Below are positions 13,689-17,554 of a stretch of DNA of 17,554 nucleotides, in pieces (the first letter of the stretch is position 1; each line of letters starts with the position of its first letter). This DNA is from Bacillota bacterium (lineage in GTDB: Bacteria; Bacillota; Clostridia; Peptostreptococcales; Anaerovoracaceae). The position numbers were made by a program, and so were the translations under genes. A model generated the notes under the pieces. It saw nothing but the letters and a program-made list of their open reading frames with translations. It was not told the DNA's origin and did not search any database. Location: assembly GCA_019420305.1 (NCBI GenBank), contig JAHZHL010000009.1:52133-69686 (forward strand), in the 5' to 3' direction.

Positions 13689-14581
13689 AATCAGGATTTA
13701 TCAGTATTGTCGGCAGACCGAACGTGGGAAAATCCACGTTGCTGAATGCTATTTTAGGAGAAAAAATCGCAATTACAACGGACAAACCTCAGACCACGAG
13801 AAATGCCATTCGGGGTATTTATACCAGGCAGGAAACCGGGGAGCAGGAAGGCGTGCAGATGATCTTTATCGACACTCCGGGAATCCACAAGCCAAGGAAC
13901 AAACTGGGAGATTTTATGACCGAGTCAGCGCTGAACACCTTCCATGAAGTGGACGGGATTATCTTTATCACCGATGATCGGCTGAGCAAAGGACCGGGAG
14001 ACCCGTATATTCTGGAAATGTTAAAGGAGGTAAAAACTCCGAAGCTTCTTGTGCTGAATAAAATTGACAAGACCGAGCCGGAAGAGTACCGGAGAGCTTA
14101 TGAAGAATATGAACAGACGGGAATTTTTTCAGATATCATCGGAACCTCGGCTGTCCAGGGGAGAAATGTGGCGGATGTGATAAAATCCGCCGAATCCTTC
14201 CTGAAGGAAGGACCCATGTACTTTCCGCCGGATATGGTGACCGATCATCCGGAACGTTTTATTGTCAGCGAACTGATTCGGGAAAAGCTGCTGATGTACC
14301 TGCAGGATGAAGTTCCCCACGGTGTGGCGGTAGAGATCGAACAGTATGAAGAAAGTCCTAAGCTGACCAGGATTGGCGCTGTGATTTATTGTGAGAAAAA
14401 ATCACACAAAGGGATCATTATAGGAAAAGAAGGCAGAAAACTTAAGGGCGTGGGCAAAAGCGCGAGAAAAGAGATCGAAGCCCTGCTGGGAACGAAGGTG
14501 TTCCTGGAACTGTGGGTTAAAGTAAAAGAAAACTGGCGGGACAGCGATTTCGCGCTGTCGAATTTCGGATATAAAGAATAG
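13685..14581 (+). CDS. era: GTPase Era
   Basis: Essential GTPase that binds the 3' end of 16S rRNA during small-subunit assembly. It has 298 residues. The GTPase motifs are GRPNVGKS (10-17, G1), QTTRN (36-40, G2), DTPG (63-66, G3) and NKID (125-128, G4). The C-terminal KH domain contains IIIGKEGRKLKGVGKSAR and ends with ELWVKVKENWRD. It overlaps cdd by four bases (ATGA) and is followed after 14 bases by recO. Together with phoH and ybeY it forms a ribosome-maturation group. Confidence 0.97.
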   Translation: MKSGFISIVGRPNVGKSTLLNAILGEKIAITTDKPQTTRNAIRGIYTRQETGEQEGVQMIFIDTPGIHKPRNKLGDFMTESALNTFHEVDGIIFITDDRLSKGPGDPYILEMLKEVKTPKLLVLNKIDKTEPEEYRRAYEEYEQTGIFSDIIGTSAVQGRNVADVIKSAESFLKEGPMYFPPDMVTDHPERFIVSELIREKLLMYLQDEVPHGVAVEIEQYEESPKLTRIGAVIYCEKKSHKGIIIGKEGRKLKGVGKSARKEIEALLGTKVFLELWVKVKENWRDSDFALSNFGYKE

Positions 14582-14595
14582 AAGGAAAGGTTGCC

Positions 14596-15363
14596 ATGAT
14601 CACAGATACAGAAGGAGTCGTCCTAAGGCAGATTAAGACTGCCTACGGCCGCCGCATGGTGCTCCTGTTTACAAAGAAATACGGGAAGATCAGCGCCGGG
14701 AGCAGTATCAGTGAGAAAGGAAGGAGCCGGGCGGCACTTGCCATGCGCCCGTTTACCTATGGGAGGTATGAGCTTTTTAAAAACCGGGACAGCTATAATG
14801 TGAATTCAGCGGAAGTCATAAAAAGCTACTACAAGATCGGAGAGGATGTAGATAAGTATATGAACAGCTCCTATGTGCTGGAATTTACGGAAAAGGTGCT
14901 TCCGGAAGGTCAGCCGTCCCAGGCGATGTTCAATCTGATCCTGGATTTTTTCAGCGTGATGGAGGAACGGAAGAAAAGCCATGGAACCCTGGTTCTGGGG
15001 TACGAAATCAAAACATTAAAGATTATGGGCGTTATGCCGAACCTGAACCAGTGCGCAGCCTGCGGCAAACCCTTTGAAAAAGATAAGCCGCCGGTTCTTC
15101 TGGACATCAAAGAAGGAGGGGCGGTCTGCCGGGACTGCGGCGGGAACCTTGAAATTCCTTCCGACGACACGTTGATTTATCCGCTTAATTTTGGTATAGT
15201 AGATATATTAAAGTACTTTGCGGATCATTCTCTTAAGAATTTTCAGAACCTGGCTCTGGATGAGAAGGTTCGGTCACGGCTGCAGACTATGATACGGCAG
15301 TATGCGGCATACTATTTGGATATCGGTGAATTAAAGAGTGAAAACTTTTTAACAGAGTATTGA
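14596..15363 (+). CDS. recO: DNA repair protein RecO
   Basis: Recombination mediator that, with RecF and RecR, loads RecA on single-strand DNA. It has 255 residues. The N-terminal OB fold begins TEGVVLRQIKTAYGRRMVLL, the middle is helical, and a zinc-finger segment has C153-x2-C156 and C178-x2-C181. The start is ATG 14596 behind AAGGAAAGG, 14 bases after era, as in many Firmicutes. Its 3' end holds a promoter-like sequence (15172-15200). Confidence 0.93.
   Translation: MITDTEGVVLRQIKTAYGRRMVLLFTKKYGKISAGSSISEKGRSRAALAMRPFTYGRYELFKNRDSYNVNSAEVIKSYYKIGEDVDKYMNSSYVLEFTEKVLPEGQPSQAMFNLILDFFSVMEERKKSHGTLVLGYEIKTLKIMGVMPNLNQCAACGKPFEKDKPPVLLDIKEGGAVCRDCGGNLEIPSDDTLIYPLNFGIVDILKYFADHSLKNFQNLALDEKVRSRLQTMIRQYAAYYLDIGELKSENFLTEY
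15172..15200 (+). promoter_or_regulatory. Likely internal promoter within recO
   Basis: TTGATT (15172-15177) and TATAGT (15195-15200) are separated by exactly 17 bases, and TG at 15192-15193 puts an extended -10 motif before the hexamer. It would start transcripts near 15207, about 175 bases before the UBA/DUF4342 gene, giving that gene, glyS and ppdK their own supply. Confidence 0.5.
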
Positions 15364-15381
15364 TTAACAGGAGGTTATGTC

Positions 15382-16062
15382 ATGGAGATTACGTTGGAAA
15401 AAATTGAACTGGTCAAGGACAGAACAGGCGTGAGTTACGCGGAAGCGAAAGAAGCGCTGGAAGCTGCGGACGGCAGTGTGGTAGACGCCATTATCAGCAT
15501 CGAAGAAACGATCGACAGAAAGGACAGCCGCTCTTTCAGCAGTCAGGGAACCGCGGTTTTAGATAATCTGAAGGATCTGATTAAAAAAGGCAATGTTGCC
15601 AAGATCGTTGTGAAAAAGGATGATGAAGTTGTCCTGAATATTCCGGTGAACCTGGGAATTATCGGAACGGTCGTTGCTCCATGGGGCGCAGTGCTGGGCG
15701 TTGTCGCGGCGTTCGGTTTTAAATGTGTAGTGGAAGTGGTTAAAGACGACGGCACGATTATTGATGTAAGCGATACGGTTTCCGACACAATGGGATCGGT
15801 TGTGGAAAAAGGCAGTGTTGTCGCGGATGAAGTCAAAGGAAGAGGCGCGGATATTTATCAGAACGCGAAGGCGAAGGCCACAGATGCCATCAGCAAGGTG
15901 AAAAAAGAGAAAGAGGACATTGATTTTTCCAGTTGCTTTACAGAAGAGGAAGAACCGCTTGTTGAAGAAGAGGGTGATGGTGAATCCGCGGAAGAACAGG
16001 AAGAGAACGTAAGCGACATCAGCTTTGAAGATATCAGAGACGATGATCCGAATATGAAATAA
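15382..16062 (+). CDS. DUF4342 domain protein with N-terminal UBA-like domain
   Basis: Protein of 226 residues and unknown function. Residues about 5-42 (KIELVKDRTGVSYAEAKEAL onwards) form a UBA/TS-N-like three-helix domain like that at the start of elongation factor Ts. Residues about 56-125 match DUF4342: a KIVVKKDDEVVLNIPVN strand region and a hydrophobic stretch GIIGTVVAPWGAVLGVVAAF (92-111) that could insert in or lie on a membrane. After a helical linker comes a strongly acidic tail (about 186-226). The start is ATG 15382 behind AGGAGG. The gene lies 18 bases after recO and about 30 before glyS, an arrangement I recall from related Clostridia, which hints at a link with translation, but no function is established. 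Confidence 0.82.
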   Translation: MEITLEKIELVKDRTGVSYAEAKEALEAADGSVVDAIISIEETIDRKDSRSFSSQGTAVLDNLKDLIKKGNVAKIVVKKDDEVVLNIPVNLGIIGTVVAPWGAVLGVVAAFGFKCVVEVVKDDGTIIDVSDTVSDTMGSVVEKGSVVADEVKGRGADIYQNAKAKATDAISKVKKEKEDIDFSSCFTEEEEPLVEEEGDGESAEEQEENVSDISFEDIRDDDPNMK

Positions 16063-16094
16063 ACAAAATAGAAATGGTAGGTAGTATACGAGCA

Positions 16095-17498
16095 ATGAGT
16101 AAAGAAGTGACGATGGACAAAATTACCGCCCTGGCCAAAAACAGAGGCTTTGTGTATCCGGGTTCGGAGATTTACGGGGGTCTGGCGAATACATGGGATT
16201 ACGGCCCTCTGGGCGTTGAGTTTAAAAACAACGTGAAAAAGGCCTGGTGGAAAAAATTTGTGCAGGAATCCAAGTACAATGTGGGACTGGATGCCGCGAT
16301 TCTGATGAATCCGCAGACATGGGTAGCCTCCGGTCACGTAGGGGGATTTGCCGATCCTCTGATCGACTGTAAAGCATGTAAGTCCAGATTCCGCGCGGAT
16401 CAGCTGATTGAGGAATACCTGAAATCTGAAGGCATCGAAGATGTTTCTGTAGACGGATGGTCCAATGAAAAACTGGAAGAATTTATTCAGGAAAAGGGCA
16501 TCCGGTGTCCGGAATGCGGAAAAGCGGATTTCACGGGAATCCGGCAGTTCAACCTGATGTTTAAGACTTTCCAGGGGGTGACAGAGGATTCCAAATCGGA
16601 ACTTTTTTTGCGGCCGGAAACTGCTCAGGGAATCTTCGTTAATTTCCGGAATGTTCAGCGGACATCCAGAAAGAAGATCCCATTCGGGATCGCGCAGATC
16701 GGGAAGTCTTTCCGTAACGAGATTACGCCGGGAAACTTTACCTTCCGCACGAGGGAATTTGAACAGATGGAACTGGAATTTTTCTGTAAGCCGGGAACAG
16801 ATCTGGAATGGTTTTCCTATTGGAAGGACACTTGTGTGAACTTCTTAAAGAGTCTGGGTATGAAAGAAGAAAACATTCGCCTCAGGGATCATGAGAAGGA
16901 AGAGCTGTCCCACTACAGCAACGCGACGACGGATATTGAATATCTTTTCCCGTTTGGATGGGGAGAACTGTGGGGAATCGCCGATCGTACGGATTTCGAT
17001 CTGAAACAGCATATTGAGCATTCCGGACAGGAAATGAACTATATGGATCCGGAAACCAATGAAAAATATGTTCCTTACTGTATTGAACCGTCACTGGGAG
17101 CGGACCGCGTGGCTCTGGCTTTCCTGGTGGACGCTTATGATGAAGAAGTCCTCACCGACAGCAAAGGAAAGGAAGATACAAGAGTTGTCCTTCGCTTCCA
17201 CCCGGCTCTGGCGCCGTTTAAAGCAGCTGTGCTTCCGCTAGCGAAAAAATTGGCACCGACAGCTGAGCCGATTTATGAAGAATTGTCCAAGTATTTTAAT
17301 GTGGATTATGACGCGGCGGGCTCCATTGGCAAACGCTACCGGAGAGAGGATGAAATCGGTACTCCGTTCTGCATCTGTGTGGACTTTGACACACCGGAAG
17401 ACAAGTGTGTGACAATCCGTGACCGGGATACCATGGAACAAGTTAGAATTCCTGTTGATCAGGTTAGAAGCTATATAGAAGAAAGACTAATTTTTTAG
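16095..17498 (+). CDS. glyS: Glycine--tRNA ligase (single-chain, dimeric type)
   Basis: Class II aminoacyl-tRNA synthetase that charges tRNA-Gly. This is the eukaryote-like alpha-2 form, not the GlyQ/GlyS two-subunit enzyme: it begins MDKITALAKNRGFVYPGSEI and has RPETAQG (173-179), motif 2 RNEITPGNFTFRTREFEQM (207-225) and motif 3 EPSLGADRVALAF (331-343). Four cysteines, C92, C95, C138 and C141, form a zinc site. I place the start at ATG 16095, which has AGGTAG ten bases upstream and gives 467 residues; ATG 16074 has no ribosome site, and ATG 16113 is another possibility. It directly follows the DUF4342 gene, and no T-box leader is present in the short gap. Confidence 0.95.
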   Translation: MSKEVTMDKITALAKNRGFVYPGSEIYGGLANTWDYGPLGVEFKNNVKKAWWKKFVQESKYNVGLDAAILMNPQTWVASGHVGGFADPLIDCKACKSRFRADQLIEEYLKSEGIEDVSVDGWSNEKLEEFIQEKGIRCPECGKADFTGIRQFNLMFKTFQGVTEDSKSELFLRPETAQGIFVNFRNVQRTSRKKIPFGIAQIGKSFRNEITPGNFTFRTREFEQMELEFFCKPGTDLEWFSYWKDTCVNFLKSLGMKEENIRLRDHEKEELSHYSNATTDIEYLFPFGWGELWGIADRTDFDLKQHIEHSGQEMNYMDPETNEKYVPYCIEPSLGADRVALAFLVDAYDEEVLTDSKGKEDTRVVLRFHPALAPFKAAVLPLAKKLAPTAEPIYEELSKYFNVDYDAAGSIGKRYRREDEIGTPFCICVDFDTPEDKCVTIRDRDTMEQVRIPVDQVRSYIEERLIF

Positions 17499-17513
17499 TA
17501 AGGAGAATGAAAA

Positions 17514-17554
17514 GTGGAAAAGAAAAAGTTTGTTTACTCATTCAACGAAGGCTC
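17514..17554 (+). CDS. ppdK: Pyruvate, phosphate dikinase (first codons only, cut by window end)
   Basis: GTG 17514 follows AGGAGA (17501-17506) by seven bases and opens a frame reading MEKKKFVYSFNEG before the window ends. This matches the start of pyruvate, phosphate dikinases (typically K-x-V-Y-x-F-x-EG), and ppdK after glyS is an order I recall from Lachnospiraceae. An ATG at 17507 in another frame gives no recognisable product. Only 13 full codons are visible, so the identification is provisional. The enzyme interconverts pyruvate and phosphoenolpyruvate in central metabolism. Confidence 0.65.
   Translation, partial: MEKKKFVYSFNEG

Overview
The window reads as a chromosomal segment of a Gram-positive, endospore-forming anaerobe of the class Clostridia, most likely Lachnospiraceae or a close relative. 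The basis is the gene order yqfC-yqfD-phoH-ybeY-cdd-era-recO-(UBA+DUF4342)-glyS-ppdK, the sporulation genes yqfC and yqfD, a eukaryotic-type single-chain glycyl-tRNA synthetase, strong AGGAGG-type ribosome sites and intermediate G+C. The genus is not determined. Almost all sequence is coding, and I see no insertion sequence, prophage, CRISPR array or rRNA.

Layout. (1) 1-344: the 3' end of a tRNA (probably Leu) with its terminator, then about 270 bases without a credible gene but with several inverted repeats and a second terminator-like hairpin. (2) 345-5740: topB (DNA topoisomerase III), sstT (Na+/serine-threonine symporter), a YjbQ-family protein and citrate synthase, closed by a strong terminator. 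(3) 5752-9458: a self-contained three-gene unit made of an AraC-family regulator, a glycerol-kinase-like FGGY kinase and a class V PLP aminotransferase. It has its own near-consensus promoter, flanked by a 15-bp inverted repeat that looks like a pair of operators, and ends in a bidirectional terminator. (4) 9470-10255, minus strand: a PHP-family histidinol-phosphatase, convergent with region 3 and divergent from region 4's neighbour yqfC. (5) 10392-17554: a tightly packed housekeeping and sporulation operon with overlapping genes, running off the window in the first codons of ppdK.

How it works together. Region 5 mixes two sporulation genes with essential ribosome-maturation, repair and translation genes. 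The sequence suggests how they are separated: a sigma-E-like promoter lies before yqfC, an excellent sigma-A promoter lies inside the 3' end of yqfD just before phoH, and a second sigma-A-like promoter lies inside the 3' end of recO before the DUF4342 gene and glyS.

The most interesting candidate for an undescribed system is region 3. The kinase is glycerol-kinase-like throughout, but the arginine that contacts glycerol in E. coli GlpK (Arg83) is glycine. Its operon partner is an aminotransferase resembling 2-aminoethylphosphonate transaminase. I infer, tentatively, a pathway for an amino alcohol or a related polyol; serinol going to dihydroxyacetone phosphate is one testable version.
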